Part shown: piece after piece, positions 24,006 to 33,037 of the stretch
Position numbering within the stretch: position 1 is the stretch's first letter
How the letters are laid out: each line of letters opens with the position of its first letter
Assembly (NCBI RefSeq): GCF_001591705.1
Contig: NZ_BCVK01000014.1
Coordinates: 1 to 40,602, forward strand
DNA: 40,602 bases
Source of the DNA: Lactococcus cremoris subsp. cremoris NBRC 100676
GTDB taxonomy: Bacteria > Bacillota > Bacilli > Lactobacillales > Streptococcaceae
Direction: 5' to 3'
Position numbers and translations under genes: made by a program
Notes under the pieces: generated by a model
What the model was told of the DNA's origin: nothing
The model's database searches: none
Seen by the model: only the letters and a program-made list of their open reading frames with translations

Positions 24006-24065
24006 TTGACTTTTTTATTTGATAAGTTTATGATTAGTTTATCAAAAAGAGTTTAACGTTAAACT
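24006..24065 (+). promoter_or_regulatory. Promoter and LacI-type operator of the sugar-utilisation cluster
   Basis: TTGACT (24006-24011), 17-base spacer, TATGAT (24029-24034). A perfect 16-base palindrome with central CG, AGTTTAACGTTAAACT (24050-24065), lies just past the expected start point, the layout of LacI/GalR-family repression; a LacI gene closes the cluster. A second inverted repeat, TTTGATAA/TTATCAAA, brackets the -10 (about 24018-24046). Confidence 0.8.
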
Positions 24066-24082
24066 AAAAAGAGAGGTTCTAA

Positions 24083-25033
24083 ATGACACCGACATCTCAA
24101 GTGAAAATTCTACTCAAAAAGGGTAGGAATGGCAGAATAAAAGAGAAGTTAAAAAATAATACTTCTTTATATCTTTTACTTGCTCCAGCAACTATTTTAC
24201 TTATCCTTTTTGCTTATGTACCAATGTATGGTTTACTGATGGCTTTTAAAGATTATTCACCTGCTCTAGGAGTAAGTGGAAGTCCTTGGGTGGGTTTTAA
24301 ATGGTTTATTCAATATTTCAATTCTTATCAGTTTTGGCCAACAATTTTAAACACATTAAAAATTGCTGTTTATAGTATTGTCTTTGGTTTTACACTGCCA
24401 ATTGCTTTGGCCTTAATTTGTAATCAAATCAGAGTACAGGCTTTTAAAAAGTTTTTTCAGGTGACAACATATTTACCTCACTTTATTTCAACGATGGTAA
24501 TGTGTGGAATGATTCTACTATTTCTTTCTCCATCTAATGGATTGGTAGCTAATTTTTTAGGAATCTTTAATTTGAAAATGCCAGATGTTATTGGAAATCC
24601 CAATGCTTTTGCGAGTCTATATGTTTGGTCAGATGTTTGGCAACATGTCGGTTGGAATTCGATTATTTATCTGGCAGCCCTTTCTGCTATTGACCCTACT
24701 TATTATGAAGCAGCAACTATGGATGGAGCATCTCGTTTGCAGCAAATGATAAAAATTGATTTACCATTATTAGTCCCAACGATGATGATTATGCTTATTT
24801 TAGCTGTCGGACAACTTTTAAATATTGGTTTTGAAAAGGTCCTCCTCTTACAGAATCCATTGAATCTATCGGGCTCAGAAATCATTTCAACCTATGTCTA
24901 TAAAGTCGGTTTGAAATCTTTCCAATATTCTTATTCAACAGCTATTAATTTATTTCAAACGGTCATTAATCTGGTTATCTTAGTTACGGTTAATTTTATT
25001 TCACGTCGGCTAACTAAAACTGGATTATTCTGA
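24083..25033 (+). CDS. Sugar ABC transporter permease, LplB type
   Basis: 316 residues, six membrane helices. The EAA loop that contacts the ATPase is clear: TYYEAATMDGASRLQQMIKIDLPLLVPTMM at about residues 210-239 (read in the translation). N-terminal LLAPATILLILFAYVPMYGLLMAFKDYSP is the hallmark of the LplB/YtcP class, whose importers take up complex oligosaccharides with a shared ATPase encoded elsewhere. Ribosome site AGAGAGG. No ATPase gene is in the cluster, as usual for this class. The gene is intact; its partner permease is not. ATG 24083 is 18 bases past the operator. Confidence 0.92.
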   Translation: MTPTSQVKILLKKGRNGRIKEKLKNNTSLYLLLAPATILLILFAYVPMYGLLMAFKDYSPALGVSGSPWVGFKWFIQYFNSYQFWPTILNTLKIAVYSIVFGFTLPIALALICNQIRVQAFKKFFQVTTYLPHFISTMVMCGMILLFLSPSNGLVANFLGIFNLKMPDVIGNPNAFASLYVWSDVWQHVGWNSIIYLAALSAIDPTYYEAATMDGASRLQQMIKIDLPLLVPTMMIMLILAVGQLLNIGFEKVLLLQNPLNLSGSEIISTYVYKVGLKSFQYSYSTAINLFQTVINLVILVTVNFISRRLTKTGLF

Positions 25034-25285
25034 GAGGAGAATTGATGAAAATCACACATAAATCGAGAAGGCCAAAAAGTTTACAAGAAAAAATATTTGA
25101 TGTTCTGGTATATGGCATGGCTGTTTTGCTTATTTTACTCATTATTTATCCTCTTTGGTTCGTTATTATCGCCTCTTTTTCTAACCCACAGGATGTGGCA
25201 ACAGGCGCAGTTTGGTTTTGGCCGAAATCTTGGAGTTTAGAGGGCTATAAAACCCTATTTGCTCAGCCCTTAATTTGGCGTTCAT

Positions 25286-25293
25286 ATTTTAAT
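25286..25293 (+). repeat. Left target-site duplication of the IS (ATTTTAAT)
   Basis: ATTTTAAT directly precedes the IS left end; the same 8 bases follow the right end at 26293-26300. Confidence 0.93.
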
Positions 25294-26292
25294 ACCCGAA
25301 TTGCTAGTTAATTTCATTGGAAAATAAATAAGTCGTGCTATCCTAATCTTAAACCACTAAGCATTAGAAAGCGCACGACTTATATGACTTATAATAGCAC
25401 ACTTCCAAAAGTTTTTGTTTATTTACTGACAACCATTGAGACGCTTTATCAAACGAGGGTTCCCCTTGAGGTTCAAAACCGAAAGAACGTCCATCTCGCA
25501 ACATCAGATTGCTTAGTTATCGCTTGTTACCTATGGGGCGTACTGCATTTTAGTGAAACGATTAAAGCTAAGCACCAACTTGCTCAAAGTTTATTTCCTA
25601 ATTTCCTAGAATATTCTCGCTTTGTCCGCCGTTGTAATGCCCTCTTACCGAGTATCCAAGTCATTCGCCAAGCACTCGTCTTTAAAGAGGTTGAAGGAAT
25701 TAGTGTATCCATTATTGACAGCTTCCCCATTCCTTTGTGTCAGCCTATTCGTAATTTCAGAAGCAAAGTTCTTGGATATTATGCAAATGTTGGCTACAAT
25801 GCTACAAAGGGACAGTACTTCTATGGATGTAAATGTCATGCTTTAGTCAGTGAATCAGGCTATGTCATAGACTACACAATTACTCCTGCTTCAATGGCTG
25901 ATAGTTCAATGACCGAGGAAGTGTTGAGTCAATTTGGGACACCAACAGTCCTTGGAGATATGGGATATCTAGGTCAGTCACTGCATGATAGGCTGGAATT
26001 AAAAGGAATTGATCTAATGACACCTGTCAGGAAGAACATGAAGCAAAAGAAAATCCTTTTCCCTAATTTTTCAAAACGTAGAAAAGTGATTGAGCGAGTT
26101 TTCTCTTTTTTGACAAATCTAGGAGCTGAGCGTTGTAAAAGTCGTTCGCCTCAAGGTTTTCAATTGAAATTAGAGATGATACTTTTAGCGTATTCTTTAC
26201 TGTTAAAATCAGCTAAATCACTGGAACCAGAGACTTTAAGATATTCTATCGGGTATCAAGTCATGGCTAAATAATCAACTAGCAATTCGGGT
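25294..26292 (+). mobile_element. IS982-family insertion sequence, complete
   Basis: 999 bases bounded by inverted repeats whose outer 16 bases are identical: ACCCGAATTGCTAGTT on the left, its complement at 26277-26292. One intact transposase gene lies inside, in the same direction as the host operon. Perfect 8-base target duplications flank it. An internal inverted repeat AAGTCGTGC/GCACGACTT ends at the transposase start. IS982 is common in lactococci; perfect ends and duplications suggest recent insertion. Confidence 0.96.
25384..26274 (+). CDS. IS982-family transposase
   Basis: 296 residues, the normal length. DDE transposase with the acidic residues in SIIDSFPIPLC (about 118), VLGDMGYLG (about 197) and KVIERVFSFL (about 244). 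The N-terminal region to about residue 90 is the DNA-binding part. The ATG lies directly after the right arm of the 9-bp inverted repeat, and no ribosome site is obvious in the single-stranded part, so the hairpin may restrict translation from read-through mRNA. The frame is undamaged, so the element may be active. Confidence 0.95.
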   Translation: MTYNSTLPKVFVYLLTTIETLYQTRVPLEVQNRKNVHLATSDCLVIACYLWGVLHFSETIKAKHQLAQSLFPNFLEYSRFVRRCNALLPSIQVIRQALVFKEVEGISVSIIDSFPIPLCQPIRNFRSKVLGYYANVGYNATKGQYFYGCKCHALVSESGYVIDYTITPASMADSSMTEEVLSQFGTPTVLGDMGYLGQSLHDRLELKGIDLMTPVRKNMKQKKILFPNFSKRRKVIERVFSFLTNLGAERCKSRSPQGFQLKLEMILLAYSLLLKSAKSLEPETLRYSIGYQVMAK

Positions 26293-26300
26293 ATTTTAAT
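26293..26300 (+). repeat. Right target-site duplication of the IS (ATTTTAAT)
   Basis: Exact copy of 25286-25293, immediately after the right inverted repeat. Confidence 0.93.
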
Positions 26301-27016
26301 ACTATTTTATATACAGTTGCAGGGACAGCATTTGGGTTATTGGTTAATATCCCTGTCGGTTATGCCTTATCACGAAGAGATTTATTTGGAAGAAAATGGA
26401 TTTCGCTACTCTATGTTGTTCCTATGTTTGTGACAGGAGGATTGATTTCAATTTATTTGGTGACTAAAAATTTTGGACTCTTGAATACGGTTTGGGTCAT
26501 GATTGTTCCCTTTGCGGTTTCCCCTTATAATATTATCGTTGCTCGGACCTTTTTTCAGGAGTCTATTCCAAATGGTCTTTGGGAAGCTGCTCAAGTTGAT
26601 GGCTCGAGTACCTTTAGATATTTTTTCCAAATTGTTCTTCCTTTGTCAAAAGCGATTTTGGCAGTTATCGGTCTTTGGACAGCAGTCGGAATTTGGAACT
26701 CATGGTTCAATGCTTTGATTTATCTTACTGACCAAAATCTGCAACCCTTGCAATTAATATTAAGACAATTATTGATTACAAACCAAACACTCCAAAGTCA
26801 AGCTACTGGTGACGTAGCCTCACAACTTCGTCAAACTGCTGATATGATGAAATATGCAGCTATTGTTGTTTCTACACTCCCAATTATGATGGTTTATCCT
26901 TTCTTACAAAAATATTTTAATCAAGGTGTCATGGTTGGAGCGATTAAAGAGTAAGTTATTAGATTGAATTAGGAATTAATTAGTAATTTTAAAATTAAAT
27001 TATAGGAGATTTTCAA

Positions 27017-28579
27017 ATGAAAAATCAAAAAATGGTTGTTGCAGCTGGAGCGGCTTCAATGCTCGCAGCACTTGCTTTACTTTCTGCTTGTGGAAACTCA
27101 ATCTCTAGTAAAGAGGGGAATTCAAGCAATAAAGATTTTACAGTTGCAACAGTTCGTTGGGCTGATTGGGGGAATGATTATACTAAATTTCCAAATCAGT
27201 TAGCAAAAGAAGCTGGAATTAATGTGAAGTGGGATACTTATCTCAATACGGATTGGGGAGATAAGAAGTCAACATTGATGGCAGGAGGGAATTTACCAGA
27301 TGCTTTTATGGGTTCAATCACCTTTACAGACCAAGAAATTGCTCAAAATCAGTCTAATTTCATTCCCTTGGAAAAATATGTCAAGGATATGCCTAATTTG
27401 CAAAAGGCAATGAAGAAGAATCCGGCTTTAAAAGCCATGATTACAAGTCCGGATGGTCATATTTGGTCTTTACCTAAAGAAGCCCCAATGCGTCCAATCA
27501 TTGCGAATCAATTATTTATCAACAAAGCTTGGTTGGATAAGCTGTGCTTACAAATGCCAACAACTTATGACGAATTTGTGAAAGTTTTGGAAGCTTTTAA
27601 AACTAAAGACCCTAATGGCAATGGGAAGGCAGATGAAATTCCTTATGGAACAGGAAATTTTGACCCCACTATGTCTTACACTTTACCCTTTGGTGTTCTA
27701 CGAGGAGCTGATAATTCAAATGAAATGATGATGTTGAATGGAAAACCAGCTTATATTCGCTCGACTGATAATTTCAAAAAAGGGATTGAGGCCATGCATG
27801 ATGCCTATACGAAAGGGTTGATTGACCCAGAATTGTACACGCTAGACCCTACGCAAGCACAAGCAAAATTAATGGCCGATACTGAAACAGTTGGTGTGTC
27901 AGTTGGTTGGACAGCTGATGCAACTTTTGGGAAAAATGCTAAAGATTATGTTGCACTTCCTGCATTAAAAGGCCCTGATGGAAATCAATATGTGATGTCT
28001 GACCCTGACCATTTTAACCAAGGGCGAGATGAATTTATGGTAACGACTCATGCTAAAAATGTAAAAGCACTAATAAAGTGGGCTGATAAATTTTATACTA
28101 ACGATGCAGCCATTCAAAATTATTATGGAGCTTTTGGAGTTGGGACTGAAAAATCAGGTGAGGCTTACAAAGTTTTAAAACCAACTGGGGATAACTCAGC
28201 AGACACTCAAGCGTGTATTAATTCTTTGCGAGATTTTGGGCCTAAATCATGGGATAACAGTTTGAATGATAAGGTTACTTTTGAAGCCCCTACAAATGGT
28301 GATGCACAAAAATTAAAAATGGATGCAGAGTTGAAACAATATGCTCGACCTGCCTTTCCTTCGGTTACTTATACAAATGATGAATTACAAAAAATTGCTC
28401 AAGTTTATCCAGATTTGAGTTCGTACACAACACAAGAAACAGCAAAATGGGTTACTAAAGGTGGGATTGATAAAGATTGGGAGGCTTATATTGCAAAATT
28501 AAATCAAATGGGCCTAAAAGACTATTTGAAAATACAAACGGACGCTTATGAACGTTACCAAAAAGCTTTGAAAAAATAG
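27017..28579 (+). CDS. Extracellular sugar-binding lipoprotein, LplA type
   Basis: 520 residues. Signal peptide with lipobox LLSAC (Cys at about residue 25) shows a membrane-anchored lipoprotein. The mature part is a solute-binding protein of the large (about 500-residue) class that partners LplB/LplC permeases, with WADWGNDYTKFPNQLAKEAGI near the start and a calcium-loop-like stretch DPNGNGKADEIPYG at about residues 198-211, as in this class. Ribosome site TAGGAGA. The frame is intact, unlike its neighbours on both sides. An 11-bp hairpin follows. Confidence 0.92.
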   Translation: MKNQKMVVAAGAASMLAALALLSACGNSISSKEGNSSNKDFTVATVRWADWGNDYTKFPNQLAKEAGINVKWDTYLNTDWGDKKSTLMAGGNLPDAFMGSITFTDQEIAQNQSNFIPLEKYVKDMPNLQKAMKKNPALKAMITSPDGHIWSLPKEAPMRPIIANQLFINKAWLDKLCLQMPTTYDEFVKVLEAFKTKDPNGNGKADEIPYGTGNFDPTMSYTLPFGVLRGADNSNEMMMLNGKPAYIRSTDNFKKGIEAMHDAYTKGLIDPELYTLDPTQAQAKLMADTETVGVSVGWTADATFGKNAKDYVALPALKGPDGNQYVMSDPDHFNQGRDEFMVTTHAKNVKALIKWADKFYTNDAAIQNYYGAFGVGTEKSGEAYKVLKPTGDNSADTQACINSLRDFGPKSWDNSLNDKVTFEAPTNGDAQKLKMDAELKQYARPAFPSVTYTNDELQKIAQVYPDLSSYTTQETAKWVTKGGIDKDWEAYIAKLNQMGLKDYLKIQTDAYERYQKALKK

Positions 28580-28590
28580 CTTGTTATAAA

Positions 28591-28623
28591 AGACCAGAGG
28601 TCTAAAAACCTCTGGTCTATTAT
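28591..28623 (+). terminator. Strong hairpin after the binding-protein gene
   Basis: 11-bp perfect stem AGACCAGAGGT/ACCTCTGGTCT with a 6-base loop, but the tail is ATTATT, not a U-run. It may act as a partial terminator or as a 3' stabiliser that keeps binding-protein mRNA abundant relative to the enzymes. Confidence 0.65.
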
Positions 28624-28665
28624 TAAAAGTGGCGGACAGCTTATCAGTAAAAAAAATTGAATAAG

Positions 28666-29297
28666 ATGGGAAAACTATTAAATATTGACAGTTCAGTAAT
28701 GAGAATAATGGCGCTTTTTGCAGATTTGATAATCCTGAATACTTTATTTATTTTAATGTCACTTCCAGTGATTACTATCGGAGCGAGTTTTTGCGCCTTG
28801 CAAACGAGTTTACAAAAAATATTGCATCAAAAAAAAGGAAGTGTGGTCAAGAATTATTTTAAAAGCTTCAAAATAAATTTTAAACAAGCGACAATTTTTT
28901 TACCACTTTAAGTTTGCTGACTTTTATTTTATTCTGTGATTTTCGTTTAGTGGGTCATTTGCCACTATTGTTGTCGTTTTTAATGAGAACGGCAGCTTTT
29001 ATAGGCACTTTAATTCTTGCTTTACTAATCGTTTATGGATTTTCTTATATTGGAAGATATAAAAATTCTTTGAAAAAAACAGTTTATAATCTTCTGTTGA
29101 TAAGTATTCAAAATTGGTTTCAAAGTTTATTTTTACTGATTTTTAATGGTTTAATTATCTATTTCAGCTTTACAAGTCCGTACGCTTTACTGACAATGAT
29201 TTATTTCTTAACTTTTGGTGGCTTTTCTGTGATTAATCTTGTCAATTCAATCATGATTAAACAAGTTTTTGACAGAATTGAAAGAGTGACTCATTAG
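28666..29297 (+). pseudogene. YesL-family (DUF624) membrane protein gene, frameshifted
   Basis: ATG 28666 opens MGKLLNIDSSVMRIMALFADLI, then LNTLFILMSLPVITIGASFCALQT, the typical first two helices of YesL proteins, which accompany Lpl-type oligosaccharide importers. The frame is lost at a run of seven T (28895-28901). With eight T it reads TIFFTTLSLLTFILFCDF and continues to 29297, 210 residues, the normal length. The defect is a single missing base. The ribosome site is weak. The role of YesL is not established. Confidence 0.88.
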
Positions 29298-29323
29298 ATT
29301 ATAGTGAGATATTTACTGACAGG

Positions 29324-31543
29324 ATGGTCAGTGAATTAGAAAGTAAATATATGAATAATAATATTATAAAATTTGATAAAGCTAGATTCACGGTTTTGAC
29401 TGATTACTTGATTTGTATTGAGTATAGTGAGACCGGTGAATTTGAAGATAGAATGACACAAATGGTACAAAATCGAGAGTTTTCTGAGGTCAATTTTGAT
29501 ATCATTGAAAAAGAAGAGACGATTGAAATTATCACCTCAACGGTTCATCTTTATTACAATGGTGGAGAATTTACAAATGCGAGTTTATTTGCTGATGTAA
29601 AATTTAACTTTTCTGTTTATTCAAATCGCTGGTATTTTGGTGAAAAATCTGATGGGAATTTAAAAGGAACAACTAGAACCTTGGATATGATTGATGGTGA
29701 ATGTCCTTTAGAGGATGGGATTATGTCTAAAAGTGGTTTTGCAGTCCTTGCGGATAAAGGAAAAGTTCTGACAGAAGTAGGAGATATTGCTGGTAATTCT
29801 GTCAGCACAATTGATTTATATTTATTTGCTTATGGACGGGATTATAGATAAGCTCTGAAAGATTTTTATCAGCTGACAGGAAATACACCACAACTTCCTC
29901 GGTTTGCTCTGGGAAATTGGTGGAGTCGGTATTACGATTACAGTGATAAATCATATTTGGCTTTGATGGATAAATTTACTGATAAGAAAGTTCCCTTATC
30001 TGTCAGTGTGATTGATATGGATTGGCATAAAGTATCAGAGGTTCCAAGTCGTTTTGGTTCTGGATGGACAGGCTATTCATGGAATAGAAATTTATTTCCT
30101 AATCCAGAAAATTTTATTGATGAATTACATCAAAGAAAACTGAAAGTAACTTTGAATGACCATCCGGCTGATGGAATTCGTGCTTTTGAAGACCTTTATC
30201 CACAGGTTGCTCAAACGCTTGATTTAAATACAGAATTAGAAGAGGCAGCAAAATTTGATTTTGACAATCCAAAATTTCGAAAAGCTTATTTTGAAGAGGT
30301 TCATGGACCTTTAGAAAAAGAAGGCGTTGATTTTTGGTGGATTGATTGGCAACAAGGGGCAATCTCTAAATCAGGAGTTGACCCACTTTGGTTACTCAAT
30401 CATTATCAATATCAAAATGCTCAAAAGAAGCATAAAAATAATATCATCTTGAGCCGTTATGCTGGACCAGGGAGTCATCGATATCCTTTAGGATTTTCGG
30501 GAGATTCAGTCATTTCATGGGCAAGTTTGGATTTTCAGCCTTATTTTACGAGTACAGCTTCAAATATTGGCTATACTTGGTGGAGCCATGATATTGGGGG
30601 GCACATGCAAGGTTACAAAGATGCGGAGCTCAGTTTAAGGTGGTTGCAATTTGGGGTATTTTCACCAATCAATCGACTTCATTCCTCAAAATCAGAATTC
30701 ACTAGTAAAGAGCCCTGGCATTTTGATGCGGTGATTGAACAATCAATGATTGACTTTTTACAACTTCGTCATCAATTAATTCCATATCTTTATAGCGCCA
30801 ATTTAATAACAGCTTCTGAAGGTAGAGCACTTGTTGAACCACTCTACTATGAATATCCGATGGAAGAAGAAGCTTATCAGCATCGAAATCAATATCTTCT
30901 TGGTGAACAACTGATGGTAGCACCGATTACCGAAAAAATGAATTCTCTTTTACAGATGGGAAGTGTGGAGGTTTGGTTTCCAGAAGGAACTTGGTATGAT
31001 TTTTTTAGCGGTCAACCTTATGATGGGAAGGTCAGCCTGAAAATTTATCGAGAAATAACAGAAATGCCTGTTTTCGCTAAAGCAGGAGCTATTATTCCAC
31101 TAGATAAAAATCCTCTAAAAAAAGAAGAAATTCCTAGTGAAATAATCTGGAAAATATTTCCTGGAGCCGATGGTGAGTATCTTTTATTAGAAGATGACAA
31201 CGAAACTAAAGCAGAATTTGTTAATGGAATTTTTACAGTTACAAGTAAAAAAGAAAGTTCTCGCAAACATACGATTATTTACGGGGAACATGAAATTGTA
31301 TCTGCTAAAAGAGGAGATTTTTCTATTGATTTAAATGGAAAAGAAGAAAATTTCGATTGGAATTTTTCTACTACTTTGTTTAGAAGATTAGATATTGCAG
31401 AAATTTCTTATGAGCAAAAAGATGAAATTTTACAGCAGCTCTCTTTGATTGAAGAACATGAAAAACAAGTGGCCTTTATCAAAACAATTGAAAATCAAGA
31501 ATTACAAAATAGTCTATTTGAATTACTTTACAGTGGAAAATAA
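29324..31543 (+). pseudogene. GH31 glycoside hydrolase (alpha-glucosidase/xylosidase type) with an internal stop codon
   Basis: One frame of 740 codons from ATG 29324 to TAA 31541-31543, interrupted only by TAA at codon 176 (29849-29851): GRDYR-stop-ALKDFYQLTGNTP, where the family has Gln, Glu or Lys. A single base change explains it. The catalytic domain downstream is complete: SVIDMDWH, the nucleophile region WWIDWQQGA, GFSGDSVISW with the acid/base Asp, WWSHDIGGH, and NRLHSSK. GH31 enzymes release alpha-linked glucose or xylose from oligosaccharides. It lacks a signal peptide and is therefore intracellular, fitting uptake of the intact sugar by the importer. The exact linkage cannot be told. 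Confidence 0.92.
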
Positions 31544-31544
31544 A

Positions 31545-31611
31545 GAGGAAGCTTTGTATAATAGGATGACAGAGGTTCTGAAAACTTAAACATATAGGTG
31601 AATGCTTCCTC
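31545..31611 (+). promoter_or_regulatory. Possible promoter and inverted repeat upstream of the LacI gene
   Basis: TATAAT at 31557-31562 with TGGAAA 17 bases upstream. GAGGAAGC (31545-31552) and GCTTCCTC (31604-31611) form an 8-bp inverted repeat around the presumed start of transcription. The LacI gene may therefore be transcribed alone. Confidence 0.5.
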
Positions 31612-31629
31612 TTGTTAGAAACGAAGACT

Positions 31630-32619
31630 ATGACAAAAATCACTTTAAAAGAAATTGCGATAATGGCTGATGTATCAGTGATGACGGTCTCTAATGTTAT
31701 CCGTGGGAAAGATTCACGCGTTTCGGCTGAGACAAAAGCTAAAATTCAAGCTTTAGTGAAAAAATATAATTATGTTCCCAACCAAAATGCAGCCAATTTA
31801 CGTTCAGGAAAATCGAAATTAATCGGTGTCTTATTTTATAATAAATCTCAAAACATAGATTTTACCGACCCTTTTATTTCTTCAGTTTTAACTGGGATTG
31901 AGCGAAGAGCGAAGGAGGAGGGCTATTTTACAATGGTTCATACCGTCCAAAATGCAAAGGGGATTGAGCAACTTCAAAGAAACTGGGCTTTCGCTGGTTT
32001 TATTGTGGTCGGGGTATCAAATAAAGACTTTTTGCAAATTGATCAAGCGATATTAACTCCAGTCAGTTATATAGATACCTATTTTGAAGATACAAAAAAA
32101 TTAGATGATAAGTTAAGAAATTTTATTGGCACCAATGAGGAAAAAATTTCAGAAAGTATTGCTAATCATCTCACAGAAATGGGGCATGAAGAAGTTCTAT
32201 TTTATAGTTTTGACTTTAATCAAGAAGAACCAAGTGTTATTGAAAAACGTTATCATGCTTTTCATAAATTTTTTAAGGGCGAAATTTTGTTTGCAACGAC
32301 AAAAAGTGCAGACTATCAGGAAATTTTGAAGAGTGTGTCAGTTTATTTAATGGAGCAGCCTTTTACGGCAATTTATGCTACTGCTGATATTTTGGCAGCA
32401 AAGTTAAATCAAATTTTTAAAGAGATTTCGATAGTAGGAGTTGATGATGCAGAATTTGATGAATTTATCTCGCCTAAATTGACAACAGTAGCCATTAACC
32501 AAGTTGAAAAGGGAAATGTGGCAATGGGAAGTTTGATTAATTCAATTGAAAAAGAAATTTCTGAAAATTACTCTTCGGAAAGCCTCCTAATCATTCGGGA
32601 TAGCGTAAAAAAACTCTGA
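31630..32619 (+). CDS. LacI/GalR-family transcriptional regulator
   Basis: 329 residues from ATG 31630; an in-frame TTG at 31612 would add six residues. N-terminal helix-turn-helix ITLKEIAIMADVSVMTVSNVIRGKDSRVS and hinge YVPNQNAANLRSGKSKLIGVL are typical, followed by a periplasmic-binding-protein-like effector domain (SIVGVDDAEF, then TTVAINQVEKGNVAMGSL). It closes the sugar cluster and is the likely regulator of the CG-centred palindrome at 24050-24065 (inference). The frame is intact although much of what it controls is broken. Confidence 0.92.
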   Translation: MTKITLKEIAIMADVSVMTVSNVIRGKDSRVSAETKAKIQALVKKYNYVPNQNAANLRSGKSKLIGVLFYNKSQNIDFTDPFISSVLTGIERRAKEEGYFTMVHTVQNAKGIEQLQRNWAFAGFIVVGVSNKDFLQIDQAILTPVSYIDTYFEDTKKLDDKLRNFIGTNEEKISESIANHLTEMGHEEVLFYSFDFNQEEPSVIEKRYHAFHKFFKGEILFATTKSADYQEILKSVSVYLMEQPFTAIYATADILAAKLNQIFKEISIVGVDDAEFDEFISPKLTTVAINQVEKGNVAMGSLINSIEKEISENYSSESLLIIRDSVKKL

Positions 32620-32640
32620 CAAATAGTCAGAGTTTTTTTT
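32607..32640. terminator. Bidirectional terminator shared by lacI and the men cluster
   Basis: AAAAAAACTCTGAC/GTCAGAGTTTTTTTT, perfect stem with loop AAATA. Stop codons of both convergent genes lie inside the stem, so each arm encodes Lys-Lys-Leu-stop on its own strand. Confidence 0.92.
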
Positions 32641-33037
32641 GTGGGACCAAGGCGTTGACCACTGTGATTTGAGAAATGATAGTTTCATTTTCGTCAGTGA
32701 TTTTGATTTCCCAGACATGGTTGCGTTTGCCGTTTTTGAGGAGAAGACCGCGGACATTTACGAAACCTTCGCATTTTTTTGGATTGAGATGGTTGGCGTT
32801 AATGCTTTGACCAAGGGCAAAATATTGACCGGAGCCGATTGCATTACTTGCCATACCAGCTGTGATTTCGGCAAGGGCAAGACTTGCACCACCATTTAAA
32901 AAGCCGTGCGGCTGAGCGTGAAAATCGCTGAGTAACATTTTACTTGTGAATTTATAGATTTTACTGACAGACTTGTCAGAATTTTCGTCAGTAAAAACTT
33001 GAAAATCTGTGATATTGAGTTGGTCAATCATGTTCAT
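32627..33037 (-). CDS. Hotdog-fold thioesterase (PaaI/MenI-like), probable DHNA-CoA hydrolase
   Basis: 136 residues from ATG 33037 (MNMIDQLNITDFQVFTDENS), with ribosome site AAGGAGATTTCC; the frame continues upstream to 33235 only through repeat DNA and is not coding there. Hotdog motif HGFLNGGASLALAEITAGMAS near residues 47-67 with the catalytic acidic residue Glu in the helix, then INANHLNPKKCEGFVNVRG. In menaquinone synthesis a thioesterase must release 1,4-dihydroxy-2-naphthoate from its CoA ester after MenB, and this gene closes a men cluster, which supports that role (inference). Family-level call is firm. Confidence 0.88.
   Translation of the reverse strand: MNMIDQLNITDFQVFTDENSDKSVSKIYKFTSKMLLSDFHAQPHGFLNGGASLALAEITAGMASNAIGSGQYFALGQSINANHLNPKKCEGFVNVRGLLLKNGKRNHVWEIKITDENETIISQITVVNALVPQKKL

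Larger units (their letters stand above)
25045..26954 (+). pseudogene. Sugar ABC transporter permease, LplC type, interrupted by IS982
   Basis: ATG 25045 follows AGAGGAGA. Codons 1-83 (to 25293) read KSLQEKIFDVLVYGMAVLL... up to WRSYFN. The IS then follows, and the frame resumes at 26301 with TILYTVAGTAFGLLVNIPVG and runs to TAA 26952-26954. Without the IS and one copy of the 8-base target repeat the gene is in frame and encodes 300 residues, normal for LplC permeases, with EAA loop GLWEAAQVDGSSTFRYF. The N-terminal piece now ends in TRIAS-stop inside the IS. Without this partner the importer should not work. Confidence 0.95.

Noticed and set aside
25294-26292. Prophage or larger mobile island in the sugar cluster
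   Set aside because: Only one IS with its own target duplication; no integrase, attachment site or phage genes anywhere in the window.
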